In this document: in pieces, positions 1 through 14,794 of the stretch | Numbering within the stretch: the first letter of the stretch is position 1 | How the letters are laid out: each line of letters starts with the position of its first letter | Source of the DNA: Plumapathes pennacea | Lineage: Eukaryota > Cnidaria > Anthozoa > Antipatharia > Myriopathidae | Direction of reading: 5' to 3' | DNA: 64,000 bases | Assembly (NCBI GenBank): GCA_964036295.1 | Contig: OZ038467.1 | Location: 1,865,501-1,929,500 of the forward strand | Notes under the pieces: model-generated | What the model was told of the DNA's origin: nothing | Seen by the model: only the letters and a program-made list of their open reading frames with translations | The model's database searches: none | Program-made: the position numbers and the translations under genes

Positions 1-10
1 CTAAACTAAC

Positions 11-85
11 TACAGTCAAACCCTGCTATTTCAAAATCTTGGGACTTTGAATTAACCGAGTTCGAAAGAGCGGGGTTCAACTGTA
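11..85. repeat. Short TIR element (TACAGT family)
   Basis: Starts TACAGTCAAACCC and ends GGGTTCAACTGTA, nearly perfect terminal inverted repeats around a core with gaatt/gagttcgaa motifs. A related element lies at 34825-34973. Confidence 0.5.
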
Positions 86-201
86 CTTGATCTGTACTTG
101 CTCAGAGTTACAATAATATCAAGTTTCACTAAGCAAGAAACAGTTCTGTAAGACTCTGCGACTTGGTCACTCCAGTTAACCCTTCATCTTCTGTTCGTTC
201 A

Positions 202-412
202 TTAACCCTTTCACTCCCAAGTTCAAAGTGCAGATTCTCACAACCATTCAAGAAGAAAATGTAGGAGAGATGAGGGGAGAATTAATACTTCAATCAGCTG
301 TCATCTTAGCAAGCTATCAAAAGCCAAGTTCTCCATACTGTAATGATATGTCTTTGATGAGAAATGGAAGGAGAAAATTGAAGTTGATCACTCTTGGGAG
401 TGATAGGGTTAA
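202..412. mobile_element. MITE, TTAACCC-ended family, copy 1
   Basis: Begins TTAACCCTTTCACTCCCAAG and ends with its near inverse, CTTGGGAGTGATAGGGTTAA, about 211 bp, with TTAA at both borders. The core contains a 'tatcaaaagccaagttctcc' segment found again in the copies at 15206-15396 and 26363-26560. It is non-coding and too short to carry a transposase. Confidence 0.7.
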
Positions 413-819
413 CAATTCCACAGATCTGAGCCATGCATTTTGCATATTTTGATGCTGCAGCAATAACCCTACAATTCTTGTAATAGGAACATGTCAAGAA
501 CACAACACTCCACCTCCTGTGTCGTATTGTTAACATTAAAATGTCAAGTATAAAGTATACCATACTCAACCTTCATGGGCGTATTAAAGTATACAAGTAT
601 ACGAGGGGGGGGGGGGGGGGGGGGAGTGTTCTACACAAGATCTCTTGTATATCGCTTATGTCCTTATATCCCTTGTTAGTAACGTTATATAAACCAACAA
701 ATATGATATAACTCGATCGTGGAGGGGCCCTGCTTCCTGGATGTTTCATCGCTCCGAGTCCACAGGGCTTTTATGTCAATGAGGTAAAAAGAACAAAACG
801 ATCCTACAGTGTACTTTAC

Positions 820-961
820 CAGCAGTATTTTCCTCTTTACTGCTTCTTTTCTTCTGTTTGTCGCTGGAGCCAAACAGAATGTATAGAGTAGCTGTTACAG
901 CGGCAGTGACAACAGCAACTCCAGCCAACTGCACCTCCATCTTGTTTGGGCAGTACTTCAT
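820..961 (-). CDS. First coding exon of an unknown membrane-anchored protein (partial)
   Basis: The minus-strand exon starts at the ATG at 959-961 and ends at a consensus donor (GTAAAG) at 818-819, giving 47 codons plus one base. Residues about 10-31 form one hydrophobic segment (LAGVAVVTAAVTATLYILF). A Lys/Ser/Glu-rich cytosolic-looking stretch (SDKQKKRSSKEE) follows, as expected of an N-terminal signal anchor. NADH-cytochrome b5 reductases and several ER or mitochondrial outer-membrane proteins begin this way, but the exon alone does not settle the family. Its ATG lies 67 bp from the PRKRIP1 start on the other strand, so the two probably share a bidirectional promoter. The later exons are outside the window. 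An in-frame TTG at 970 was rejected as start in favour of the ATG. Confidence 0.45.
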
Positions 962-1028
962 GTAAGCCAACCCTATCCCCAGTCTTTTGCATTCGTCTGC
1001 CAGGACCTGGGAACAACACTAATTCAAA

Positions 1029-3217
1029 ATGGCGGATGCATCGGAGAAAGATGAGTCACAAACAAGTTCTGATAAAAAGCCAGTGGTTCCTCGGACTGCT
1101 CTAGAAATACAGAGGATGCAGTACGAAAAGCTTATGAAAGATCCTGTAAGGGCTTTGTTCTTCTTTATGTAGGTTTTGAGTTTAAATTTAGCAATTTGTT
1201 TTCTATCGTGACACTGTCTCGTTTTCCATACCCGTGTGTCGATCATAAATTTGGAAATTATCTCCTTCTGATAAGGACAAGCCGGTGAACATTCCTCAAA
1301 GCCGAAAGCAAAGGGAACCTAATGCTCCTCCAGAGTTTGTAAGATTTGTGATGGGTAAGTTGCATGTGGCAGTCCTCGTCTCTCATTCTCTAGTTTCACA
1401 TGTTGCATGCAAAACATTAACATTATATTAAGGCTAAACTACAACAAACCCTGATTTTTTAAACCAAATTTGAATAAAATGAAACCGTTTGTCTTTTTAC
1501 AAAACACTCTGAGATCTGTGATAATAGTGTTGGGATATTCTGTGGTTACTCCTGTATTTGCATCATTCTTTGTCAGGATCAAGTGCTGGAGCAGGCAGTG
1601 GGGAATTTCATGTGTATCGCTCTACAAGGAGGAGAGAAAACAACAGGGTTGAACATATTGAAAGAGTAGCTAAACAGGTAAGATTGGGTAGTTCACTGAA
1701 AATAGTCAGATTAGAGCGGTTTTCGGATGACTGTCGAAAGTAATTGTGTGATTGCTTTGGTTTTGCGTTTGCTTCGCTTTCGGATTGGTCCACACGAATT
1801 TGTCAGCATGCTCAGCCAATCAGAGACAAAACCAAAACCAAAACCAAACACTTCTCACACAAGCGATGGCGTGTACTCGCACTGCTGATTGGAAAGTAAA
1901 ACCAAACGCAAGACCAAACGCAAATTACTTTTGCTTCCAATTGGCTGAACTGTTTTCTCTCAGTCTCTGTGATTGGCCTGTGTGATTACTTTGGTTTTGG
2001 TTTTCGACAGTCATCTGAAAACGGCTCTATAAAACAACTAAATTGTACATAACTAAGTCTTTGTCCGTGTGGGGGAAGGGGAGCACTTAAAGAGTTTGCA
2101 TGTGTTGAGAACCATTTGCATAGCATGTACTGCACACATTCCTAATCACATTGTTACAAATTTTGAAAAAGCAGGAATGCCTATAATGTGGCCAGTAGAC
2201 CTTCAATTCTCCCACTTTATGTAGGAACCTCACACATCTGTACTTTGTCACCTGCTCTCCTGTGAACTCACAGCAGTCTCCCACATTTAGATATTTTTCT
2301 GAATGATAGCAATAATGTACCAGGGAATAATTTCTTAACTCATTCAATGATTACTTAATTTTTTTTCTCCACAGCAAGAACTTGAAACAGCATTCCATAA
2401 GAAACTTGAAGAAAACAAGAATGCAGCAGAGGAGCGAACTGCAAAGAAGAGGGCAAAGAGGTCTCAAACCAATCCTTTGTCCAAAATTTAGTTTTTCTCT
2501 GTCTTCCCTGACCATTTTGATTGCAGAAAGTCCTAGACTGGATGCATGGACACTTGGTGCTCAAATGCAATGACCAAATATCATTTTGTGATGTCCATTT
2601 TGGTTACTTTGCTTCTAATGACTTTGCTAGCTTTCCAGTGATATTATAAATACCAATACAGATTCCATGATATATGCTTACATGGCATGCTTAGCAACAT
2701 TTTTGCACATGTCCTGTTCTTATTTCCAGACAAAAGAAAAAAGCTCAAGCAAAGAAAAGAAAACAGTTGGAGAAGAAAGATACAGAAAGGACCATGGGTG
2801 AGTGCTGTGGAAATTGATCCTTGGGGACCAAGATAATGATATCAAAGGAGAAGGGAGGTAATGAAAGGGAGAATGAAAGCAGAGATTCAGTAGGAAAGAA
2901 TGGGGCCAGGATGGGCTGGAGAGAAAAAAGAATATTTAGAAGGGGAAGAGGAAAGATAAAATAATGGAAGGATTGGGGTCAGAGGGGAGGAATATAAGAA
3001 AGGGAAGCAAAAAAGGACAAAGGAGTTGCTGTTTTGAGTTTTAATGTCATGATCAGGCATTTTGAAGAACTTGCAGCAGATTGTTTTGGTTCTGATTTTT
3101 TTTTTTTTTTTCAATCAAGTACCTGAAAATAAAGCTGAGGAAAAACCAGATAGTGAAAGTGAAGAAGAGGAAGAAGAAGAGGAGGAGGAGCCCCATTTTA
3201 TTGTGGGTGGAAAGTAA
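1029..3217 (+). CDS. PRKRIP1: PRKR-interacting protein 1 homologue
   Basis: Six exons, 1029-1145, 1276-1354, 1577-1677, 2375-2460, 2730-2797 and 3120-3217, join in phase to give 182 aa (human 184). The diagnostic core of the family is complete: [24 protein letters not shown], split between exons 2 and 3, then the basic coiled-coil region (FHKKLEENKNAAEERTAKKRAKR) in exons 4-5, and a Ser/Glu-rich acidic tail in exon 6. In animals PRKRIP1 is a spliceosome component: its long helix bridges parts of the catalytic spliceosome (C complex), and it was first described as a PKR and double-stranded-RNA binder. It acts in the nucleus. Intron 3 carries a 318-bp MITE (1712-2029). The head-to-head start with the minus-strand exon at 961 suggests a shared promoter. 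Identity is not in doubt; exon borders are read by eye. Confidence 0.95.
1712..2029. mobile_element. CCAAT-rich MITE with TA ends, copy 1 (PRKRIP1 intron 3)
   Basis: The element runs from TA-GAGCGGTTTTCGGATGAC to GTCATCTGAAAACGGCTC-TA, so the ends are inverted repeats inside a TA duplication, as for Tc1/mariner-type insertions. The interior has tandem 'accaaaaccaaa' runs and several ATTGG (inverse CCAAT) pentamers. Sister copies: 15873-16194 and 41753-42075. Confidence 0.8.
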
Positions 3218-3695
3218 TAAGTGCACCAGGCAACCAAAGATCAAATCACCTGGACCAGCATGAGAGGCCTGTGAAATGTCTAACAATTTTTTATTGTGGG
3301 CATCTCTTACTTTCTGCCGAAGTGACTCAACAAATGGTGGGAACACAAGATGCTCGTGACACCATGATTTGCAAGGAGGAAGTCAGAAACATTGCACATT
3401 TCTGCATACAATTTTGTTCCAGAAAGGTTGGGAGAAGGAACAACAACAACAATTTTCTTATTATTCAAAAGAACTAGGAAGAACTAAACTGCAGAAGTTA
3501 AATTTATGAGGAAAAGGAATACCAGCTATCTTAGTTTTTCAATAGCAACAACAGCATATACTGCAATGAAGTGTTATCAATGGTTCATTAATCCAGCAGC
3601 TCTTCTATGCTGCACACTCTGTTCAGTTCATCCTAATGTCCCAAACAAAATGGTTCATTATAGAAGTCGAATCTTGGGCTTTTTGAGGGTGTCTT
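3218..3695. other. Spacer between convergent PRKRIP1 and C1QBP genes
   Basis: Presumed 3' UTRs of both genes. No coding exon, RNA gene or clear repeat is visible. Confidence 0.5.
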
Positions 3696-6600
3696 TCACT
3701 GCTGCGTGATGAAGCTTTTCAGTTCTTCCAGAAACTTGATGTAGTGGCGGTGTTCGAGGCTGGTGCTATAATTCAGCAACCATTCAGCAAAGTCAGAGTC
3801 GACTCCTCTGTCCCTCAACATATTGGACAGCATGGAGTAGAAGGCCTACAAGGAAGCAGAAGAAATGGAACCAAGTATTATCCATTTGCAGATTATAACA
3901 CTTCACTTGTTGGGTACTATCTGGCTGGTTGTGAAATTCACAAATTCTCAAGGATCTGGCTGAATTTAAGTGCACATAAGCCTTCATTTTTATACGAAAT
4001 TAGGAAGTAATCTAAGCAACTTATGCCCAAAAGAAAGCCTTTCTGAAGCGTTCTTATATATTTTTTCCGCCCGGTAAACATGCGAAAAACTCCATTTTGA
4101 CTTCCATTTCAAATTCCCACTTTCTCTCTGTACTGGTACCTCTCTGATTATTGAGCAAGACATTTACACATCAAACTTGGCATTACAAACTAACTTACAC
4201 ATCAAAACATTGTTATCTTATATTTCTCTGTAGATGTTCATTGATATTTATAAAATGTAACACGCACATGTATAAGGTAATCAGTTCTACAGTAGTAATG
4301 TTTATCATTTGAGCATTTTTTACATTATTTTATTATCATGTCTATTGGGTATATGTGGAGAATAAAATAATGTCACTTTCAGCCACTGTGTTTATTATTA
4401 TTTTTTTGTCAGCTAGTTCAATTTTAACAACACTGTTTTTGACATTTACCACATCCATATTCTCAGTTTCTGCTTCGTATATGCTCTTTGATTTGTCTGC
4501 ATCAGGGCTGTCCATCACAGATACGCTGACGAAACTGAACATTGCTGGTTCAGGCATCTCTCCTCCTTCTTCAGAGTCAGGCTCAACAGATTCCATGTTG
4601 GTAAACTCACAGTCAAACTTCAAAGTTTGTCCCTAAAAGTAAAAATATTATCAAAGTCACTAAAAAGGCTTACTTTCAAGCACTTCACTGAATGTTTCAA
4701 CAACTTCTGGACACTCGAGTGAAACGTTATTAATGACTTTGCCTTCCAGAAAAAAGATAATCATCATTATCACCACAGAGGAACAATGACGACGTCGTCA
4801 ATGTCTTTGGTCAGACATTAAATTTAAAAAAATACTTACAGTCTCTTTAGTGATCTTTACTTCAAAGTATGGATAAGATACAATCTGAAGGGGAGAAGAA
4901 TGCAGTGAGATACTTTAGTTCAGGAAACACAAATATCTAAACAGTGTTCATCAAAATCTCTACTGGTTCACGTATCATAGTAACTTTTCTGACATTGTCT
5001 TGGATAAAATGTCTTTACAGTCATTAAGGAAAACAGCAGAAACATGATAGAAAACATTAGCACCCGGGATTAGGCAGGAATAATAACGGAAATCAACATA
5101 CCCCAGTCATTAGCATTTTATGCATTCGATCCCTGACTGGGCAAAGACAAAATAATTCTGCACCAGAAAAGCTACTGGTACAGTACATCTATAAAGAATG
5201 GCAGGCCAAGGGAAATGCTGTCACTACAGCAGTAAGTGTCTGTGGACACACGACATTCCTTTACATGTTCTTTTCTGCAACCAACCTTTCCCTCGGGAAT
5301 GTCCTTTTCTTCTGTGTCACTATAAAAGCCTTCGTCATGATTGACATTATGGTTTAAATCAAATGAAACAACTATCCTGGAAAATAGAAGTAACAGCTGC
5401 AGTGAATATCACTTACACAGATAAATTTCTTAGAAAATTGCTCTTTGGATTCACAAGGTGGTGACTTACCGGAGCACAAAAACAATATTATTTATAGTAG
5501 AGAGTTTAAGATTGGTGTATTCCGCAGCCCACAAAACTTAGGTCAGGTGGTTGCTTATGAGATGTGGTTGCTCAGGGAGGTTCCACTATATTTATAGAGT
5601 TTGCTGACAAGAAATGTGTTTCTCATACATAGTTGCATAGGTTTTCACATACAATTTGCATATTCTCCAGTCCTCAAAGAACATAACAGTTCTATCCCAA
5701 ATAAACACAATGCATATAAATTATTCATTTTAATATTAATTTTCATATTAATTTTACAAATACATTCCACTTACTTTTCTCCATTATATTCCCTTTCAAG
5801 GTTTACTTGTGTTCCTTCAACATTTGCCTGGACAATATTAAAAACAATAGACCACTAGATCAAAACTCTGTAGTATCCCCAAGCATAGAAAATAAATAAT
5901 ATCTGGGGAAGAGCATGTGAGGGCTAAAGGTTGACTCCTAATTCAGTGTAAATAGGAAGGCATATCCAGTCATTAAACAGAAAGCTATCCTTATGTGCAC
6001 AGAAAGATAGCCTAAAAGTCAAGATGAATCTATAAACATGCAAATAAATCAAGCAGCCAAAAGGTGTTGTGTGACAACTAAAATCATTAAAGCATCCTAA
6101 GTTTACCCCCCCCCCCCCCCCCTCTCCAAAACAACAACAAAATCTCTAAACTGTAGGCAGTATCTGTGAATATCGTATTCTAGCAGTACATGTACCTGGA
6201 AGAGTTTGGATGTCGGCACTTTGTTGGAATCAGATGTTTCAATTTGTATTTCCTTGCCAAGAAAGTTCATTAAGTCACTGTCAGCTAAAAAAGAAAACAT
6301 GGTGATAACAGAAAGTGATGGCATGCATAACAGCTAGTCAACACTGAGGTTTTCAGAAAGCTGCACCTGCGGTCAAATTATTTCCTTACTTGGACACTAC
6401 ACCCTATTATATAGTCCTCTCACTTATATACATCCGCATTTCCAAGATGCCTAAGTACGTATTGCCTGTTTCAAAGTGAGGCCAAGTGTAAAACATTTCT
6501 TATGAACATCTTATTTTGATCCAAGGCCTGGTTCAGGCGCCGCTCCTCACACATGCCAAACCTAATGCAATACAGTCAACTCTCTCTAAGGCGGACAACT

Positions 6601-7243
6601 TCAGGACTAGATTTAGTGTCTGCCTTAGAGAGGTGTCCGCTTAGAGAGAGTTCACTGTAATGCAAATTAGCTCAAATGATGGTTTTTGCTCATTTGCATT
6701 AGGCTTGGCACATGCAAGGAGTGGCGTCTGGACTGGGCCTAAAGTGAGGTTTCACACTAGGCCTCACTTTGAAACAGAGGCCTCCTGAAAATGGAGGGGG
6801 AGGGGTGGTCAAGTGGACTGTTCTAAAGCGCCCTGGTGCTGTGAACATGGCGGTAAATCCAGAATTTCGATACTTGCACGTGAGTGATGACATATATACA
6901 TGGGGGCCGAACGCGCCACTTTTCATGTACAGAACCGAGTACATATATTAATACACCATCATTATGAGAAAATGCTAGCGTTTGATTGTTGACTCCTTTT
7001 AGGTCCGACATTTCATCTTGGACCGTACTAACCTTGTGTATACTTGTGCAACCCGCAACTACACGTGCGCGAGCAAGCTGACGGTCCGTGCCATGAAGGC
7101 TTCTGTGAAACTGCACGCGTTGTTGCCGCGAAAACCGACCCAGATCGCAGCGATCTCTGAAGAGGATTTGTCAGAGTTCTGTTACATAAAAGGCGAACGC
7201 TTCTCAAACCAAGAACTCGGGTTATTGCGCTCGCTGAAGCCAT
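3696..7243 (-). CDS. C1QBP: Complement C1q-binding protein / p32 (mitochondrial MAM33 family)
   Basis: Seven minus-strand exons (7033-7243, 6196-6284, 5775-5827, 5286-5376, 4840-4884, 4450-4632, 3696-3845) join in phase to 273 aa (human 282). Exon 1 is an Arg/Ser/Thr-rich presequence without acidic residues, as for mitochondrial import, ending near CGLHKYTQ, which matches the human CGSLHTDG cleavage region. Then come the family's segments: DLMNFLGKEI, VEGTQVNLER with NGEKIVVSFD, PYFEVKIT, FSFVSVSV, and the C-terminal helices RDRGVD, EWLLNYSTSLEHRHYIKFLEELKSF. The protein forms an acidic doughnut-shaped trimer in the mitochondrial matrix needed for mitoribosome function and respiratory-chain protein synthesis. 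Intron 1 contains a TACAGTCAAC element, and intron 2 a 17-nt C run. The start is 727 bp from the divergent PP1 gene. Confidence 0.95.
6106..6122. repeat. C homopolymer (17 nt) in C1QBP intron 2
   Basis: Uninterrupted run of 17 C on the plus strand, which is G on the sense strand of C1QBP. One of six such G/C tracts in the window. Confidence 0.9.
6571..6660. mobile_element. TACAGTCAAC-ended short element (C1QBP intron 1)
   Basis: Starts TACAGTCAACTCTCTCTAAG and ends CTTAGAGAGAGTTCACTGTA, about 90 bp with near-perfect inverted ends. The interior has 'gtccgc/gcggac' blocks. Longer relatives with internal tandem repeats are at 23980-24243 and 46917-47090. Confidence 0.65.
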
Positions 7244-7970
7244 CCTTTAGTTTACTCAGACCGGTAAAACGGTTTTCTTCACGAAGGGGACACTCGTGTT
7301 TGCGATGGCTCGGTTACCCAGCAATTGACAAAACTAACCCTTGGGGAGGGGCGGGGGATGGAAACACGCTGCTGATCACATCATGTGCATCCTTGAAGTT
7401 CGTTTTCTTTTCGATCTGAGATGAAATGGAGTAGCTACAGAATATCCCGCATTTTTGAAGGCCCTCCCTTGAAAACAGTGAATGCGCGGATACGCAGTGG
7501 GCTATTCCCTAAGCATTGGAGCATTTTAAGAATTTTAATAGAGAACCCTCCCTTTGTGTTTTGAATATCGCGCGGTGTAGAACAAAGAAATGAGTAGGGG
7601 TGGTATACTTTCACTGCGTATCCAATCAGTGTCTTTGGGGGAGGGGTGGTCTGTCCGCGTACTTCGGATTTAAAGTGTTTGCAGGGAGACGAAATAAAGG
7701 AACAAGGAAATGTATTTATATCACATTGCCCTTTGCATCTCAGCACAACGCAGACGTTTGGTTTAGCAAAATTTTACATGGTCGAGAAAAATGTCTAACC
7801 ATGTCACGTGATTTACATGACGTCACAGAGACCAAACCTACCGGCGCCATCTTTGCATAATACTTGGAACCGTTTAGAATCCAATAGCATCTGCTGTGTT
7901 AACGTTAAATTTACGAAGCAATACTACATATTCTGTATTTCCCAGTCATTCATTTAGAGTTTTACATGTT
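7244..7970. promoter_or_regulatory. Intergenic region between divergent C1QBP and PP1 genes
   Basis: About 730 bp between two divergent start codons, so it must hold both promoters. It includes a CRE-like TGACGTCA around 7819 and a CACGTG E-box around 7804. No coding exon is recognised. The function of the motifs is inferred from position only. Confidence 0.5.
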
Positions 7971-11845
<3,875 letters not shown>

Positions 11846-12132
11846 CATCACTAACATCTCATTGAATATCCATGTGTAAAATACCAAGTCTCATCATGTT
11901 TTGTAGAGAGCACAATGGTGGGGTGGATGGGTGATACAAGAAAACAACAAAAGTACTCCTCTCAACCGTCATCCTTCTGCACACCATAGATCCTTAATCT
12001 GCCATTTTAAAAACGAATAGTATTAATTACACTTTATTTACAATCCTTTTCCATGTCTTGTTTGAGAAAAATACTTTCTTTTGGCCTGAAAGTGCTATAT
12101 ACTTAATTATTTTTAACTATTGCATTATCATC

Positions 12133-12183
<51 letters not shown>
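12133..12183. repeat. (TG)n microsatellite
   Basis: About 24 uninterrupted TG units, in the presumed PP1 3' UTR, directly followed by AATAAA. Confidence 0.95.
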
Positions 12184-12186
<3 letters not shown>

Positions 12187-13871
12187 AAATAAAACCAGCC
12201 TTAGATGTTTGACACTTTGCCAGATGTAAACAAGAGCATTGGATTGGCTGGGAGGACTTCTTTATGTTCTGTAAATTCGACTATTTTCTGACTTCTTCTT
12301 GATTCTTTTCAAGCAATATTTCTTGATTGGAATCCAGTTGGATTCGGCCAGGGCAGTACTTTAGTCAAATTGTCTGGGATCATGTATAGTAAGTAGTGTA
12401 CAGTGCTTTTAAGCTAACAGTGTGATCTGGAGTTAGTGTATATTTTGTTGTAGTGAATGGCACGAGAGATTAAGGTCACAGTTACAATGAAATCTGTCTT
12501 TTTAAGTTGTTTCTGACCATGTATATACTATAGTATCATTGATAACTTAAATCATGCAACAAGAATTTTACTTTAACTTAAAAGATTTCAGCAGTTTATG
12601 ATATTATTGTATTCTTGTGATGATTGTGTTAAGTTCTAGCTACATTATTCTCTCTACCAAAATTTATATTCCCGTGGATTGTGTGTACTAGTGAATTTTT
12701 TTTCTGAATTATGTTCTGAAGCTGCCTCGAGGTTTGCTTTTGATTTATTTTTCTAACTTATCGTAGCATGAAATGGAGAAAAGACAAAACAGTTTCTCCA
12801 CTAACATACGACATCGTTATCCAGAACATGCTCCCTTGCAAAATCATCTCAACCCAGTAACTTTTACTGAACAATATTTTTCTGCTGGATAGACTTGCGA
12901 TAAAGAAATCAAACCCACCTTGCAATTTGATGTGTAAGCTTTATTGATTTGTATTTAGTAATAAATATGATTTGCTCTCAGGACATTCTGCTTTATCCTC
13001 GTCCCCGAGAATGAGTAGCCTTTTTTTTTTTTTTTTCCTATCAACGTTCAGATAACTGTATGGAGAAATTGATAACATGCTATCTCTAGCTTAAGTTCAA
13101 ACTGGTCAGACTATCAACTCTCCTGACATAAGTAGTGTATTTTGTATAGGGTGGGTTAGGAGAATTACCGATTTCCAGACACGTGTGTTTACCGCACTGT
13201 CGGGTGATAGTGCGATACCAGAAAAACGGTAGCGCAGAACCAAAGCAGTGACACGATCACTTCCGAAAGTCAGTCGGACATTATGATCTATCAATCATAT
13301 TTTAAACCAGCTGAACGGACCAACTTCAACGAAAATTTACAGTTCTACTACATGAGTTCTGAAGAATAATTCATTCAAACGGCGTACTTGCTGCGATATT
13401 TTTGGTTGACACTGACTAGCCTCTCGAGCCGAATAAGCAGTTGCCGCACAGCCGCTGGGGATTTTAAGTCCCCGGCCCTATTAAACAAGAATATCGATCA
13501 ACATGTCAAATGCGATAAAAACAAGCGCAATTTGAACGCAAAAAAAGAAATAAATACAACGAAAACGAACTGGACAAAACTTTCTGACTAAAGAAAGAAC
13601 CCAGTACAGAACATCGAGACGTGTGGCCGGGTATGCAAAGAGTTCTAGAAAGCTCTGGAAAAAAAAAAAATCTCGGTCGGCTGTAAAACAAATTCAAGAA
13701 TGGACTGCATTCACAATTTAAGTAAGACTTGCTGGAGAGGGGGATCCAAATCCGCTGTGTCTTCCGGTCTTTTCTCATTCTCATTCTCATTATTTATTAT
13801 CAATTAGTATAGGTTACACGGATTTCTAGAAGAGCATTTGAATGAGAAATACCGTGTTGAAATAAAGATAT

Positions 13872-13890
13872 TGATTGATTGATTGATTCT
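13872..13890. repeat. (TGAT)n microsatellite
   Basis: Four to five ATTG/TGAT units in a row. Confidence 0.8.
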
Positions 13891-14794
13891 GACCGGCGGC
13901 GTTCATTAAAATGTGAGAAGAAGGGACAGCGAGGGTGGGTTTAGTTCTTTTGGAATTCTGGGACAGAGAAGACTTGGAAGCAGTGACTTGTGATTGTACC
14001 ATTCTTCTTTTGATATACTTCAAGGTTCCTTCTAACAATCAATCGATAAGCGTACACCTCAAAAACCTTTTATTTGCTTGCACTTTAGCTATAGCATGTG
14101 TTAGGCACGAGTGAGAATATACAAAAACCAAGGGACTTGCCCAGAAAACGGCCATATACACTAAGTGTACAAAACCTCACAGGAAACGATTCTGCGTTGT
14201 GCATGTCTCGAAACACATAAAAACAGGACATCGATCAGCAACTCGTCCGGCAAGAGCTGCCCCCGTCGCTCCTCATGGGGCGGGACTGCGCGCGAGGAAA
14301 GACGGGAAGGCTTATCAGTTTTCCCTTTCCCATCAACCCTTGCTAGCAGTCTGCGTTTGTGCCCAGTTTCTCCTTGCAAAGAATCCGTAGAGGAGACAGT
14401 CTCAGTACAGTGGCCGCCGGCCTTAATACTGTTACTACAGAACTAACTCTGACCTGATGTTCAAGAAGACACTCGATGTCATGTTGTTAAATAAGTGCTC
14501 TGTCACAAAAGAAAATGCTTCATCACATGTTTATGAACTAAACAAAAAATGTTCAAACAGGACTATACTTCGAAGGACTGAGTAACATATTTTATAGTTT
14601 GCCTGCCTGACCAAGAAACTTTTATCATGGGGTTCATGGTATTTAAAACATTCCGTTTGTTGTTGTTCCTCGAACTAAATGGGCGACTCAAATCGCTGGA
14701 AATACTTAACAAATCACACGGCATTTTACATTACATTTTGAGAAACACAATATGTTGAACTGATACCAAGTGGTCATGTGCGCCAAGATATCGT

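Larger units (their letters stand above)
1..819. other. Repeat-bearing flank, no gene body recognised
   Basis: Apart from the membrane-anchor exon at 820-961, I find no coding exon here. The stretch holds a short element with TACAGTCAAA/TTCAACTGTA ends (11-85), a TTAACCC-ended element (202-412) and a 20-nt run of G (605-624). It is presumably intron of the minus-strand gene that starts at 961, whose further exons would lie outside the window. Confidence 0.5.
11846..14794. other. Spacer between PP1 and the four-TM gene
   Basis: About 2.9 kb. The first part is probably the PP1 3' UTR, with AATAAA at about 12187 just after the TG repeat. The rest has a GC-rich patch near 14240-14330 and short low-complexity runs. 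I find no coding exon with family similarity. Confidence 0.5.

Noticed and set aside
4342-4449. Extension of the C1QBP exon beyond 4450
   Set aside because: The donor at 4449 and the next exon reproduce the human alignment without a gap; the extension is intron.
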